Below are positions 11,105 through 23,159 of a stretch of 64,000 nucleotides of DNA, one piece after another. The position numbers and the translations under genes were made by a program. The stretch is taken from NCBI GenBank assembly GCA_030035585.1, contig CM057482.1, positions 48,341,501 to 48,405,500 of the forward strand, in the 5' to 3' direction. Position 1 is the stretch's first letter; every line of letters begins with the position of its first letter. The notes under the pieces are model-generated. The model was not told the DNA's origin. It ran no database searches and saw nothing but the letters and a program-made list of their open reading frames with translations. Source of the stretch: Dugong dugon (taxonomy: Eukaryota; Chordata; Mammalia; Sirenia; Dugongidae).

Positions 11105-11318
11105 AAAGGCGTCTGGTGGCACAACGGTTAAGTGCTCAACAGCTAACCTAAAGGTCAGCAATTCAAATCCACCAGCTGCTCCTCAGGAGAAAAGACCTGG
11201 TAATCTGCTCCCGTAAAGATTACAGCCTAGGAAACCCTATGCAGCAGCTCTATTTTGTCTTACAGGGTCACTATGAGTCAGAATCAACTGGACAGCACAC
11301 AACAACTTGCTACAACAG
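11105..11318 (+). mobile_element. AfroSINE
   Basis: Complete copy: tRNA-like head ('gtctggtggcacaacggtta', B box 'gcaattcaaatcc'), body ('ctcaggagaaaagacctgg', 'taaagattacagcctagg') and RTE-like tail ('cactatgagtcagaatcaac' then 'acaacaac'). Confidence 0.85.
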
Positions 11319-11483
11319 TACAGCAGCCACTAAAAGAAATGATCCTAAAGATCATAGCAATATGGAAGAATGCAAAGAAGAAACACAAAAAAAATGGAAG
11401 CAGTTGCCTGTGGATTGTGGTATTGTGACTGCCTTTTTTTTCCTTCTGATAGTTACTACACAAACAACATTACAATGATGGAG

Positions 11484-12203
11484 TGTTTTTTTTTAACTAA
11501 TTTTTTTTTATTGCACTTTAGAGGAAGGTTTACAGAACAGTTTCTCATTAAACAGTTAGTACACATATTGTATTATGACAATGGTTAACAACCCCACAAC
11601 ATGTCAATACTCTCCCTTCTTGACCTTGGGTGTCCTGTTACCAGCTTTTGGGTCCCCTCCTGCCTTCTAGTCCTTATCCCTGGGCTGCTGTGCCCTTCTA
11701 GTCTTGTTTTGTTTTATGGGGCTGTCTAATCTTTGGCTGAAGCATGAACCTCAGGAGTGACTTCATTACTGAGCTAAAAGGGTGTCCGGGGCCCATACTC
11801 TCAGGGTTTCTCTAGTCTCTGTCAGGCCAGTAAGTCTGGCCTTTTTTTGTGAGTTAGAATTTTGTTCTACATTTTTCTCCAGCTCTGTCCGGGTTGTGAC
11901 CCCTGTCAGAGCAGTCGGTGGTGGTAGCCAGGCACCATCTAGTTGTACTGGACTGTCTGGTGGAGGCCCTGGTAGTTGTTGTCCATTAGTCCTTTGGACA
12001 AATCTTTCCCTTTTGTTTTTGATTTTCTTCATTCTCCCTTGCTCCGGAAGGGGTGAGACCAGTGGAGTATCTCAGATGGCTGCTCACAGGGTTTTAAGAC
12101 CCCAGGTGCTACTCACCAAGGTAGAATATAGAACATTGTCTTTATAAACTATGTTATGCCAATTGAGCTAGATGTTCCCCAAGACCATGGTCCCCACAGC
12201 CCT
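11484..12203 (-). mobile_element. L1-type 3' end, - strand
   Basis: A run of T at 11486-11494 marks the poly(A) tail of a - strand insertion. Direct repeats CAATGATGGAG flank it at 11473-11483 and 12204-12214. The body matches 37717-38226 and, on the other strand, 50570-51525, including 'accttggtgagtagcacct' read in reverse. It appears to be an afrotherian L1 3' untranslated region with no open frame of interest. Confidence 0.75.
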
Positions 12204-12214
12204 CAATGATGGAG

Positions 12215-13711
12215 ATTGTTAAGGTCACTTATTGTCTTCATGACACCTTGTGACATTCTTTATGCAGTTTTAAAACTTGCTGCAGTGCCTTCAGCACGGG
12301 GAGTCAGGAACCAAGGCGCTATTTGAATTGGTGCCGAAACAGTGGAGAAAGTTGTTTTAGGAGCCCTGACTGCTATGTAAGGCCGCAAAAATGATACAAC
12401 CAGGAAGAACATGTTTGTAACCCAGTGATAACCCGTGTCAAAAATCCCCAACTCCAAACACCACTAACAGATTGCTATGCAGGTTTAATGGAAACTTTGA
12501 AGCTGGGCAGCACATCATTACCGAGTAAATCAATGCTTTCATTAATTAAGATTTTCAGGGTACTTATCTATAATTTCATCAGGAATTTTGAACAAAAAAC
12601 TTTTGATTTGCTGATGATTACATCAGAATACATAATTCTTAGCAGAGAGCAGTATGTGCTCAAACATTATAAAGATTAGAAGAATCGAAAACTTGCTAAG
12701 ACAATCACAAGGTCAGTAATCCATGATTGTAAGATCTCTGGAATCTTAGAAACAGGACATGTTCGTTAATCTTGGAGTGTTTTCCGAAGAATAAGTTTCA
12801 AGGGTTTCAGTGAGCCTGGTCACATAAATACAATTGTGTGAAACTAGGCAAGCTGCTTCCAAAGGTTTGTTACAGTTTAAGGCATAACTGCAAGCTTCAA
12901 AAATTATATATATATATGCTTATACAGCACATGTGTTCCTGACATTTAATAAGATGACCTTTAGTGTCATGGGCAAGAGGACTCTCTGTTTTCATAAAGC
13001 AAAACTTATCATTTTATTTCACACCCACCAGCAGAGGCAGAGGCCTGGAGAAAGTTTCTAGCTTTATTTATTTACTTATTTTTTGCCTAGGATGTTTCAA
13101 AACTCCTTTCACAAGAATCACCCACCCCATGGTTAAATATCTTGAAAAGTGAGGCCCTGGTATTCAAGGGCCATACCTACCAAGGAGGAACTACCAAATG
13201 AGCTTTCTAAATTGCCTCCTGCACAATGCCTGAGTGGCCTTTCAGCACAGACTGCAGGGGCCCTGACACTGAGAAGCCAGCTCCACCTCGGCCAGGTGCC
13301 GTCCGGGAACAAAGGCCCGAGACTCTGGGGCAGTGTTGCCCAGGCCAGCCAGGTGCTGTGGCCCCAGGGACACGTCTTTGGTTGCTGGTTTATCTTCAGT
13401 CTGGCAGGAGATCACTGAACAATAATAGCCAGGACCACAGGAACAGCTTGGGAGTAGCCAGAGCTGTGAGGGAGGAGGGTCTGGGCCCCAAACTGACGCC
13501 GCTGCAGGGCCCGTGTTCATGGCAGCAGCTGCTCCAGCACCAGAACAGCTCCATGGGTGCTGGTGGAGGGTAGCCAGGCTCTCAGGGTGCTGAAGGGAGG
13601 ACCTGTTTACAAAATTCATTGGCTGTCCCCTTGTTTAACCTTTTGGCTGCATCCAGGATGTTTGCTGGATCCTAACCAGCCAGAGAATGGAGTTGTTCAC
13701 ATTATCCTTTA
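12215..13711. other. Single-copy stretch, no gene
   Basis: AT-rich from 12400 to 13100, with a short TA run near 12907-12917, then GC-rich from 13200 to 13620. Frames in the GC-rich part (13226-13573 on +, 13242-13619 on -) overlap each other and have no recognisable domain. Confidence 0.4.
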
Positions 13712-13855
13712 CCTAAGGAGCCCTGAGCAGCTAACTGAAAGGTCAGCAGTTCAAATCCACCAGTCATTCCTTGGAAACCCTATGAGTCAGTTCTACTCTG
13801 CTCTATAGGGTCACTATGAGTCGGAATCGACTCGACGGCACATAACGAAAATGAC
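13712..13855 (+). mobile_element. AfroSINE, internally deleted
   Basis: Head 'aaggagccctgagcagctaa' and B box 'gcagttcaaatcc' lead directly into the 3' part ('cactatgagtcggaatcgac'). The usual central block is missing, so the copy is about 140 bp long instead of about 200. Confidence 0.75.
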
Positions 13856-13919
13856 AATGTGGCATTCAAGGTTCCCCTCAACGTGGCCTGCCTCCCCTGG
13901 TCATTCTCCCAGAACACAC

Positions 13920-14436
13920 TGTCAGGGATTGAATTGTCTCCCCCAAAAATGTGTGTCAACTTGGCTAGGCCATGATTCCCAGTACTGTGTGGTTGTCCAC
14001 CATTTTGTGATCTGATTGATTATCCTATGTGTTGTAAATCCTTACCTTTATGGTGTTAGTGAGGTAGGATTAGAGGCAGCTATGTTACTGAGATAGGTCT
14101 AAATCTACAGGATTAGGTTGTATCTTGAGTCAGTCTCTTTTGAGATATAAAAGAGAAGTGAGCAGAGAGGAGAGGGACCTCATACCACCAAGAAAGAAGT
14201 GCCAGGAGAAGAGCTCATCCTTTGGACCTGGGGTCCCTGCACTGAGAAACTCCTAGACCCAAGGGAAGATTGATGACAAGGACCTTCCTCCAGTATCAAA
14301 AGAGAAAGCCTTCTCCTGGAGCTGGCACCCTGAATTCAGACTTCTAGCCTCCTATACTGTGAGAAAATAAATTTCTGTTTGTTAAAGCCATCCACTTACG
14401 GTATTTCTGTTATAGCAGCACTAGCTACCTAAGACA
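13920..14436 (+). mobile_element. Solo LTR, MaLR-like mosaic family
   Basis: A 517-bp unit with TG...CA ends, TATA-like 'gagatataaaagag' and 'aaaataaatttctg' as the polyadenylation signal. The same family occurs at 42230-42734 (+) and 38692-39202 (-). The flanking pentamers CACAC and CACGC differ at one base and fit a 5-bp duplication. No second LTR or internal region is present. Confidence 0.8.
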
Positions 14437-15477
14437 CACGCCAGTTACCACTGACTTCTACACCTTTGTGACCCCTTTGCTCCTGCCTAGAATGCACCCT
14501 GCTCCACACCCCCTTCTAGAACCTACTTACCCTCCAAGTGCCTCATAAACTGCCCAAGCCTCACTCACAGCTTTTATGTTTATAGGACGTAACCAGACGC
14601 CTGAATATTCTTGGACAGTCTCAATTTCAAATGCTCCCTCCTGGTGTCCCCGCGTGTCGTTAAAATGGCCTAGAAATTAGAAAATTTGCTAACCACTAGC
14701 TAAGCAATCTCACCATAACGATTAGAATGAGAACACTAAAGGAGCCAGAAGCAAGAGCATCTATCTCAGTGACTCAGGAAAAGCTCACTTGCTGTGAAAA
14801 CACTAAAGCCAGGTCCCACCCCCAGAAATTCTGGTGTCATTGGCTAGGGGGCCTGAGCATTAGGTGAAGAATCACAGGTAAGGGAGCACCCAAGTTTGGT
14901 TTAGGCTGAGACTCTTGCTCCAAGGTGCCCACACCTGCAAGCAGAGGATGAAGAGTCCGTTTAGACCCCAGCCTAAGCCAGATGAGCCGGTGCGGCCAAG
15001 GCCTTGGTCCAAGGATGCCCCAGTCACCGACTGCTGGCACACAGCACCCATTTGGGAACTTGGGCTGCATACTCTGACTGGAGGTGTGTGCGGCTCAGCC
15101 CACCGAGCTGGAGCAAGAGCAGCACATCTGGGCACTGGCCCAAGTTAAAGAGCAAAGCATTCAACATCAGGGGGCTGTTTGTAAATTACTAAGCCATGCG
15201 TGCATCAGACCCTCACCCCACTGCCTCAGGGACCAGCCTCAGGGAGGTTTCAGGGTGGGTGAGGCCTCCCAGGTCCCTGGGCCCCCTCTCCCTGCTGGAA
15301 GACCTTACCCTTTGGGCCTGGCTGGTTCCAGGGCCTCCGGGGCCAGGGGCAGCATGCACCCCTCTCATGTACGGCTCTCCTTCCAGGTGTTTTCTGGTCC
15401 AGCATGCTGGGCCAAGGGTCTCTGCAGGCTGGCCTAGCCCTCACATGACATCGGCACCCTGACCTGCAGTTCTGCTC
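14437..15477. other. No gene; possible hAT trace
   Basis: Positions about 14800-14890 ('cccacccccagaaattctgg' and nearby text) resemble a MER5-type hAT relic. The rest is GC-rich single-copy-looking sequence with chance open frames. Confidence 0.35.
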
Positions 15478-15885
15478 CTCATCCATTCATCCATTCCACA
15501 AATCTGTATCATGCTTTTTCCAGGTGCCAGGAACTGTTCTGGAACCAGGACACCGTGATGAACACAGCAGGCGTGGCCCCTCCTGCCACAGGGACATGGT
15601 TTTGTGGGGAGATGGCATGAGTAAGGACACAGTTAAACCAACAAAGCCAAGCCAGATCAGCATACGTGGGTGGAGGGCTCCACGCTGGCAGTGCCACAGA
15701 GGTGCTTGGAGCAAGAGGTCCAACCTCAGGACAGGGGACAGAGGCCTCTCTGCGGAGGACATTGGGGCTGAGGCCAGGGCTGAGAAGAGCTGGTGGGAAG
15801 AGCTGGGCAAGAGATTTCCAGGCAGAGGGAAGAGCAGGCCAGAGGCAGGGAAGGTGGATAAACCCAGTGTGTTCATTGAACATGC
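15478..15885 (+). repeat. Ancient mammal-wide repeat fragment
   Basis: The text 'ggtgccaggaactgttctgg', 'ccaggcagagggaagagcag' and 'agaggcagggaaggtgga' follows the order of an old interspersed repeat that also appears at 48259-49620. I cannot name the family with certainty; L2-like is the nearest guess. Frames open here on both strands are not supported as genes. Confidence 0.4.
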
Positions 15886-16012
15886 GGAAGAAAGGCTTGG
15901 TGATCCGCTTATGGAAAAAAAAAATCAGCCACGAGAACCATGTGGAGCACAGTTCTACTATGACACGCGTGGGGTTGCCATGAGCCGGAGTTAACTTGGT
16001 GGCAACTGGTAA
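15886..16012 (+). mobile_element. AfroSINE 3' half
   Basis: Only the 3' half is present: 'ggaagaaaggcttggtgatc', 'ggagcacagttctactatga' and 'tgccatgagccggagttaac', then a short tail. The tRNA head is missing. Confidence 0.7.
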
Positions 16013-16261
16013 CTGGTGGTTTACTGAAAAAGTTTGGATTTCACTCTGAACAGTCACCCCCAAATGCAAAGGGGTAGATACTCCAATGCGACCAGGGCCT
16101 TCGCCAGGCCAGGCGCCCCTCCTCCAAGGTTTTCAAGGCCAGGGCCTGGGTCAAGCTCCCCTCTCCCCCCTCCGCCTCTCAGTGGGTCAGGCTGGCAGGG
16201 AGGCAAGAGACTCAGCCCTGCGCCACTCCCCTGCATCCTGCGCGGTGGTGGCACAGCCTTG

Positions 16262-16385
16262 AGAACAGAGATTCTCAACCCAGGCTCCCCGCTAGAATCC
16301 CCTGGGAAGCACTGGAAACCCCTGCTGCCAGGCCACATTCTCAGCAGAGCCTGGGGCTGGGGCTCAGACCCAAGCCTTGCCTTTA
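16262..16385. mobile_element. hAT (MER5-like) relic
   Basis: 'gagattctcaacccaggctc', 'agaatcccctgggaagcact' and 'ccaggccacattctcagcag' follow the order of the MER5A/MER5B non-autonomous hAT transposons. The second terminus is eroded. Confidence 0.5.
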
Positions 16386-18289
16386 TGCCCACCCGGCCTT
16401 ACAGACAGCGAAAGGACACTGCTAAAGAGGAGGGAGCACCTCAGCTGCAGAGCTCCTGAGCCGTGGCCTCCTGACCCTTCCTGGTTTCCAGGCCTCAGTT
16501 TCTTTGTCTGTAAAATGGGGAGAATACCGATCCATCCTCCGACTGTGGAGGACACAGCCATCGGCGTCCTCCCAGGTGAGCAGACTTGGACCAGCCTCGG
16601 GGCCTCAGATGTGTAGCTGGAGTTGAGGTAGGAGCCATCACTGTAGAAATGGAGGCCTTCACATACAACGGGGTGAGTGGGTTTAGCAGGGCCCCAAGGT
16701 CTCAACTTCCTAAGCCGATATCTAGAGTGAAATCAACAGCTGATAACAGCGAAGGGTTATTTCTGAGAATTCCCCAGCCCTTGCAGGGCCTCCATATTGG
16801 CATCTGTCTACACCTGGCTTCTATGCTGTGATGCCCGTGCAACATTCTGGAATCTTGGAGCCAGGCCAAGGAGAACCTGTAGGGCTCTCAGTCGCCTTCT
16901 AGTCGAGGAGCCCCTTCTCCTCTGTTCCTCTCTCCCCGCTCCCAGAGAGTCTGTTCCATCTCTTTGGAGGGGCCAAGGGGAGGTTTGTAGAAACCCCCCA
17001 CTCTGCCCTCAGCTCCCTGCCCTCCAGCAGTGCCCCAAGCTGCACAGATCCTTTGCTGGCCTCCCAAATGAAGCTTTGGCTCCTTGGAAAGGGGAGTGAG
17101 GGTCAGACTAATGTCCCTCACCCCTCCACAGCCACCCACTGTGGCGGATGGAGAAGAACCCCGAGGCAGGGACAAACCTCTTCTCCCACCTCACCCCAAC
17201 TTTCCCAGGCCATCTTGGAGATAGAATGAGAGCTGGGAGGTTGTATGTCTCGGGCTCCAGAGACCAAGCCTGTGGGGACCCCACCGGGGAGGTAGAAGAT
17301 GTCAGCACCCGGGAGCAAGTTTGAGGAGGAGGCAAGACCAGGGCTGCTGCCCCAGGGACCACCCTCCATCCTGTCCAGTCCCAGTATGGCTTTGTAGCAG
17401 CCAGAGGAGCCAGGCCTCCTCCCCCAGGGCTTCAGGGCCTGCTCTGCCTGGGACCCTGACAAGCCTGGTGGCCAAGTCCCCACTGGGGTGCCCACCTTGG
17501 GGCTACACTTAGCAGGGGCCCTGGAGGTACTGCCTGCTCCATGTTTCCTCCGGGTGCCAGGAGGGAGCTCCCATTGCAGCCCCACGACTGGCCATGCCCT
17601 TGGGTTAGAGCTGGACTCATAGCCAGGGCTTCTGGTGCTGGGCACCCACCCCCAGCCTGCTCTCTATGAGGGGGCACCTTAGTAAGTGGCCTGTGCTAGA
17701 TCAGGGATGGGGTGCTACAGGCTTCCCAATCCACCAAGGCTGGTTCTACCACGGTAGGTGCCAGGGCTGGGTAGCTTGGACACCTCTGTGCCTCCAGCAC
17801 GATGGTCCCAGCCTGGCACTCAGCTCCTACCAGGCAGCTGTGGCCCCACTTCCCAGAAGGACCAGTGAGGCCCAGAGAGGCTAGCTGCCCTGCTCAAGGC
17901 CACACAAGATCCCCACTCTGAGCCTCAGACTCTCACAGTCTTCCACAACCCAGCATCTCCAAGGCCTTCAAGATCATCTGCACCAGTCTTTTTCAAACAC
18001 TTTTTTTAAAAAACTTTTTCTTTTAACAAAATCTGACCTGGCCATTCAATACATCATACCTTCAGAAGGGCAGGAGTGGGTACAGGTGCCCCTGAGCCCT
18101 GCCCACCCTGTTCTGAGACCTCTCGGCCGGCTCCAGAGCTCCAAGGAACTGAAAAAGATACACTGATTTAGTCCGTACGTGGATGCCCCTTTCTAGGGGT
18201 GGGGAGACTGAGGCTGTGAAGCAGAGTGGCAGAGACGGAGTGTGAACTGTTCCCACACCTCGCACACCCTCCACACACCGGAGACCCAT
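16386..18289. other. GC-rich single-copy sequence, MIR traces
   Basis: MIR-like text occurs near 16485-16540 ('ctgtaaaatggggagaatac') and 17840-17935 ('gaggcccagagaggctagct'). Long overlapping open frames (for example 17118-17645 on the - strand) reflect high GC content. I see no domain, no consistent splice pattern and no CpG-rich core. Confidence 0.4.
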
Positions 18290-18582
18290 TCATAGGCCTC
18301 TGCAACCTGCAAACCACACTCTTGCTGAAGCCCTGATGTGTGCCATATTTCTGCTCCGACAGCCAACCGTTGTAAAACTGAGCCTCCTTGTGATCGCCAG
18401 TAATTTCGGCGTTGGAGGAGTTGACTTTGAACTTGCAGAGAACAAAGACCGCTTTGTGACTTGCTTTTGGGAAGGCAGATGGGAGAGAATTGCATAAATA
18501 ATATGAGAAGCAGCAACCTCAATTATATTTTGTAACCTCTCTTGCGAATATAAAATAAAAATCACTTTATTTTGAAAGCTGC
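18290..18582. promoter_or_regulatory. AT-rich non-repeat island, possible conserved noncoding element
   Basis: A sharp AT-rich island in GC-rich surroundings, with text such as 'attgcataaataatatgaga' and 'ctcaattatattttgtaacc'. It does not match any repeat family in this window, and it lacks an A tail or terminal repeats. That pattern can mark an enhancer, but conservation data would be needed, so this is inference. Confidence 0.2.
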
Positions 18583-20199
18583 GGTGGAGCCAAGTTTCCC
18601 AGCCTGGACGTGGAGGCCTGGGGCCCAGGGCCAGGCCAATGGGATGCTCACAGTGCTGTCAGGAGCTGCCAGGCCAACTGTGAGCACATGGGGCTCCCCA
18701 GCCCGACGCGGCCCAGGCCAGGCATAGTAACACATGGCATTCGTGCTTTTTCCTGCTGCAGGAAGGCCAACTTGTGCAGGAAAGCCATTTCTTCACCATT
18801 TGGAGCTGAAAAGAAATGGGCTCCATCTCCTCCTTTCCCCACTGCTCCCAGCCATGCATGTCCTCCCAGGCTTCCTTCAGCCTTTTCCTGCCAGCTCTCC
18901 AGGCTGGACGGATTCGAGCCGGCCCCGCGGTGGGCCTGGACACCTCCTTGTGCAGGAATGAATTGGCCCTGCGGCCCCTTTGGGAACTGCCTCTGAGGGC
19001 TGCAGCTGCCTCTCCACACTGCCCCCACCCCCAGGACCAGAATTCTGGCCGCTGCCTCCTGCCTGCAGCCTCTTCAGACACCCTGCTCTGTCTGCTGCGC
19101 GTTCTGTGTCCTCTTCTCTCTCCAGCAAAACGCCATCCTTCCCTCAAGTTCAAGGCAAGCGTCCCCTCCTCTGGGACACCCCGCAACATCCAACACCTGG
19201 TAGCATGGCTTTGTCTCATATCTGTCCCCCTCAACTGAGGTCCCCAGAGGTAGCATATAGTTCATCCTGTACCCCTAGCTACCCTGGCACAAGGGTGGCC
19301 TCGTGGGTGGATGGGTGAGGGGACAGTCCACATGCTTCTTACTCCATAATATTGCTTGTAGTAGTCAGAAGTCTTTCAGCTGCAAATTAGCTTCTGGAAG
19401 AAAAAAAGGGAGAAAAGGACTTACAGGTTCATATAACTGAGCTGTCTGAGTATATGCCTTCAGGCATGGCATGATCCAGGACCTCTCTCTCCATCTCTCT
19501 GTCTTGGCTTCATCACAGACTGGCCTGCCACTCATGAGGGGAACTAGAAACTTACATCCTACCAGCTTAGCAACCTCACAGAAGGACATTCCTCTGTTCC
19601 AAGAGCTTGGCAAGGCAAATGCTCTGTTTCTACCCAGCCCAGGGCGCCTGAAGGTAGGGTCTTTTCTGGGAACAGAGTTCCACCAGGGGGAGGTTCATGG
19701 AGCCGCAAAAGTCTGTGTTCTCTGCAGCTCAATGTGCTACCAGGGATGGTTCTGGGTGTGAAAATTCTAATATCTAATATCTGCATCTCCTTTATTATTA
19801 ATTTATACCGCATCTACTTCCAAAAGAGATCCGAGGCCAGAACGTAACTTTGGCTTGCTGGTAATCCTGTCAAAGAGCTTTCATGTAGCCTTGGCTTCAG
19901 TGTAGACACCCGCAGGAAGGAACCGAGGCTGAGAGAAGCGCAGCGAAAGCTGGAGGCCGCCAGAGAGGAAAGCCTCCCGACCGAGGTGCACTGTCCCCAA
20001 ACCAGGACCCACCCCCCAAGTCCAAGAGCTACTTTCTTCCCAGATGAAACCAAGAACAAACAAAATGAGAGTAGTGCTGCTGGGGCATGTCTGCCCCATG
20101 ACACAATTTTCACCCTAACTCATTCCCCAATGGGGTCACATGGCTTCATGGGTAGGGGGGGAACAAATCCTGATGTCCTGAAGAGCTCATTGTTACTGT
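18583..20199. other. No gene; ancient repeat near 19350-19790
   Basis: GC-rich single-copy-looking sequence to 19320. Positions 19350-19790 ('gtagtcagaagtctttcagc', 'tgatccaggacctctctctc') resemble the ancient repeat at 61592-61905 in order of text. Overlapping frames at 18648-19234 have no recognisable product. Confidence 0.4.
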
Positions 20200-20226
20200 T
20201 GTTGTTGTTGTTAGCTTTATATATAC

Positions 20227-20273
<47 letters not shown>
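20200..20273. repeat. GTT run and TG microsatellite
   Basis: A short GTT run (20200-20212) is followed by about 21 TG units at 20229-20272. Length is likely polymorphic. Confidence 0.9.
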
Positions 20274-20274
<1 letters not shown>

Positions 20275-20640
20275 CAGGAAAGCGAGCCAGAACCCAATGC
20301 AGAAGACCCACATTACCTTATGGAGTCTACACATGGACCCATCTGACAGATTAGTGTCCAGAGAGGTCACTTAACAAGCCCAAGGACAATCAGCTAGTAA
20401 GTGGCAGAGGTCTGAACAGGGAAGCAATGGCCTGGGAGACGAACAGCCTCCAGCATGGTGGGCATGTTCAGTCTGTCCAACACCAAGAGAAGGCTGGGAA
20501 GGGACAACAAAGGACAGAGAGGGAACAACTGTCTTTCCAGATGGTGCATCGGGGGAGGGGCTCACACCTGTCAGTCAGCCAGGGGAGGTGGGGCTAGTGC
20601 CCCTGTCTGTCAGTCATTCTCAGATCAGAGTGGGGACCCT
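20274..20640. other. MIR trace and single-copy sequence
   Basis: Positions about 20370-20440 ('ggtcacttaacaagcccaag', 'agctagtaagtggcagaggt') match the MIR core. The remainder shows nothing I can name. Confidence 0.5.
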
Positions 20641-21101
20641 GTGATGGTTAATGCTGTGTGTTAACTTGACTAGGCAATGATTCTTAGTGGTTTGGCAGAC
20701 ACTATGTAGCCACCTTCCATTTTGTGATCAGTTGTGAGCAGCCAATCAGTTGTGAGGGAAGTTTTCTTGGGGGTGGGCCTGCCTCCAGTATACGGTGTAC
20801 ATGATGTTCTGGCAAATCTCTCTCTTTCTCGACCCTCCACTCTTCTCGTCACCTGACCCCCAGTTCTTGGGATGTGAGTCAGCAGAAGTGTTCAGCCTGC
20901 TTCCTGACCCGCAGATGTTGGATTCGTCGGCCTCTGAAACCACAGGAGCCAATGGAAGCCTTCAGCCTGCTGCCTGACCAACGGGTTTGGAACTTGCCAG
21001 CCCCCACTATACCATGAGCCATTTCCTTGAAGTAAGTCTTGCTCAGTATTTAAGTATATGCTTCACTGGTTTTGCTCATCTAGAGAACACAGACTAAGTC
21101 A
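20641..21101 (+). mobile_element. LTR-like element, family B
   Basis: A 461-bp unit starting 'gtgatggttaatgctgtgtg' and ending 'gagaacacagactaagtca'. A 6-bp direct repeat GACCCT flanks it at 20635-20640 and 21102-21107. Related copies lie at 54115-54700 (+), 63627-64000 (-) and, as a fragment, 58298-58412 (-). I read it as an LTR because of length and duplication, but no internal region is present. Confidence 0.6.
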
Positions 21102-21107
21102 GACCCT

Positions 21108-21929
21108 TTCCCTGTCTGGCGGTCCTTCCTTGGGACCTGGTTGTACAGCTGTCCTGGTGGCTCAGGGAGTGGTCAAGGGGCAGTGAGGACCTCGAAGGCC
21201 TGCAGCAGCTAGGGGCTCAATTGGCCCAGCCAGGCGGCAGCAAGCAGGAGGACCCACAGGCAGGGCTGTAGGGCAGCCTTTCCAAGGATGAACCTCCCCT
21301 CCCAGGGACAAAAGACAGGAATGTCATTCTGGCTTTATCCACTCACATGTGGTCTCTGGTCAAAGGCTACAAGATCTTCCTACCACCTCTGCCCTGGGTG
21401 AGAGATTTCCCGGTCTGAGCCCAGGACCCTCCACTCATCACTGGGCCTAGAGCCCTCATTCCTGTCCTGACCCCAACACTTCCCTGGCCAGGGTCCTGTG
21501 TCTTTGGGGCCCTGCTTGGCGACCAGGATGCGGCGTGAAACATGAACACAGACGTGGATCCTAAATTCACGGGACAGCGTTGGGTCCTGTGGGTCATAGT
21601 TCGAGGGTGAATCCACTGGCATGCTGGCCAAGTGAAGGACCAATGAGATCACCGTGTGCAGTGCAAGCAGACGCTCCCTGAATTCACAGGGAGTCTCAGC
21701 AGGCCTCGTGGGCTGAGCCCAAGGACCCTGCACTGCAGCCATCACCATCTTGGGTGAGGGGAGACTTACTTCATCAAAATAGGACCACACACCCACAAAG
21801 TCAATGCTTTTCTGTTTGCCTTTGATTTGCAAAAGGGCCTTGGTGGGATGGTTCTGTGACAGCTGTAAACTTAAGGGAATGATGCCTGCTGTCATGTTTT
21901 TATGTATTTAAATAACATGACAAAGTTCA
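21108..21929. other. No recognised gene or repeat
   Basis: Single-copy-looking sequence. A 171-codon open frame on the - strand (21380-21895) has no domain I recognise and no start context or neighbours that would support a gene. Confidence 0.4.
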
Positions 21930-22375
21930 CACTGGGGTGGCTTGTGCATTGTTGTGATGCTGGAAGCTATGCCACTGGTGTTTCAAATACCAGCAGTGTC
22001 ACCCATGATGGACAGATTTCAGCAGAACTTCCAGACTAAAACAGACTAGGAATAAAGGCCTGGTTATCTACTTCTGAAAATCAGCCAATGAAAACCTTAT
22101 GGATCACGACACAACATTGTCCAACTTGCTTGCTTTGGACTCATCATCAGGAGGGATCAATCACTGGAGGAGGACATCATGTTTGGTGAAGCAGAGGGCC
22201 AGCGAGGACAAGTGAGACCCTTGGTGAGATGGATTGGCATGATAGCCACAACAATGGGCTCAAATATGCTGTTGATGGTGAGGATAACGCAGGACTGGGC
22301 AACGTTTGCTCTGTGGTACTTAAGGTCACCCTGAGTCAGAAAGTCAACTCAACAGCAGCTATCTATTTACCTATG
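21930..22375 (+). mobile_element. Internally deleted RTE derivative, type 1
   Basis: The left 150 bp match the RTE 5' end ('gatgctggaagctatgccac', 'acttccagactaaaacagac'). They pass directly into the RTE 3' region ('tcatcaggagggatcaatca') and end in the RTE tail. The junction falls after 'acaacattgtccaac' near 22107-22122. The split copy at 23425/25462 has the same junction. The whole coding region is absent, so any movement would have depended on another RTE. Confidence 0.75.
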
Positions 22376-22689
22376 ACAGATACATTTTACCCAAGCCCTG
22401 TGATCCTGGAGAGCAGCAATGGATAAAGAAATCCCCTTCCCCCCTTTCCTGTTCTAGAAAACGGCTTCCGCAAAGAACTGACCTTAATGATCTCCTTTGT
22501 TTACAAATCTCCCCAACCTTCCTCTCTCTCCCTCAGTCTTTACAGTCTCCGGGCGCCCAACCAGAGGACATGTCATCTCCCTCCCATGGGTCTCCCAAGA
22601 CCCAGGTGGCCTGATCATAGCCCAATGGCCCTAACTACCCAGCCCAGTGATAAACCCCCTTAACTTTCTTTTAAAACTTCACAGTTCTA
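22376..22689. other. No recognised gene or repeat
   Basis: C/T-rich sequence with no features beyond a weak similarity to other L1-type 3' regions at its right end. Confidence 0.35.
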
Positions 22690-23159
22690 TTTTGATCAAA
22701 GTTTGTCTAGAAAAATCCTGATCAAAAGGGGGAAAATGCAGACTAGAACTTCAAGTTCTCATGGACCTCAGACTTTCTGGAGCCATGGAGGTTGGATGAA
22801 TCCCTGAAACTATTGCCCTGAGATCATCTTTAAACCTTAAACCAAAAATATCCCCTGAAGTCTTCTTAAAACCAAACAATAGTTTAGCTTAACTAGCAAA
22901 GAATGTCTGCTTTGAGTATTATGCTCTTTTAAGAACTACCTATATGGGATCAAAGTGACAACAGCAACTCGAAAGATTAGATGGGAAGCTTAGGGGAGCG
23001 ATGAGTTTATGTTAATGAGGGAGGAACAACTCAGAAAAGGAGGGTGAGAATGGTTGCACAACTCAAAGAATGTAATCAGTGTCACTAAAAGGCACTGTTG
23101 AATTGGTGTATATTTTGCTGTATGTATTGTCAAAACAACAACAAAATAAAAAAAAAAAA
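22690..23159 (+). mobile_element. L1-type 3' end (family A)
   Basis: Body 'gaacttcaagttctcatgga', 'cttctta aaaccaaacaat'-type text and 'tatatgggatcaaagtgaca' closely match 25015-25445. It ends in an A-rich tail at 23140-23159. The 5' end is truncated. Confidence 0.7.

Noticed and set aside
15487..16069. Paired long frames on both strands as a gene
   Set aside because: They overlap an ancient repeat and an AfroSINE half and have no recognisable domain.
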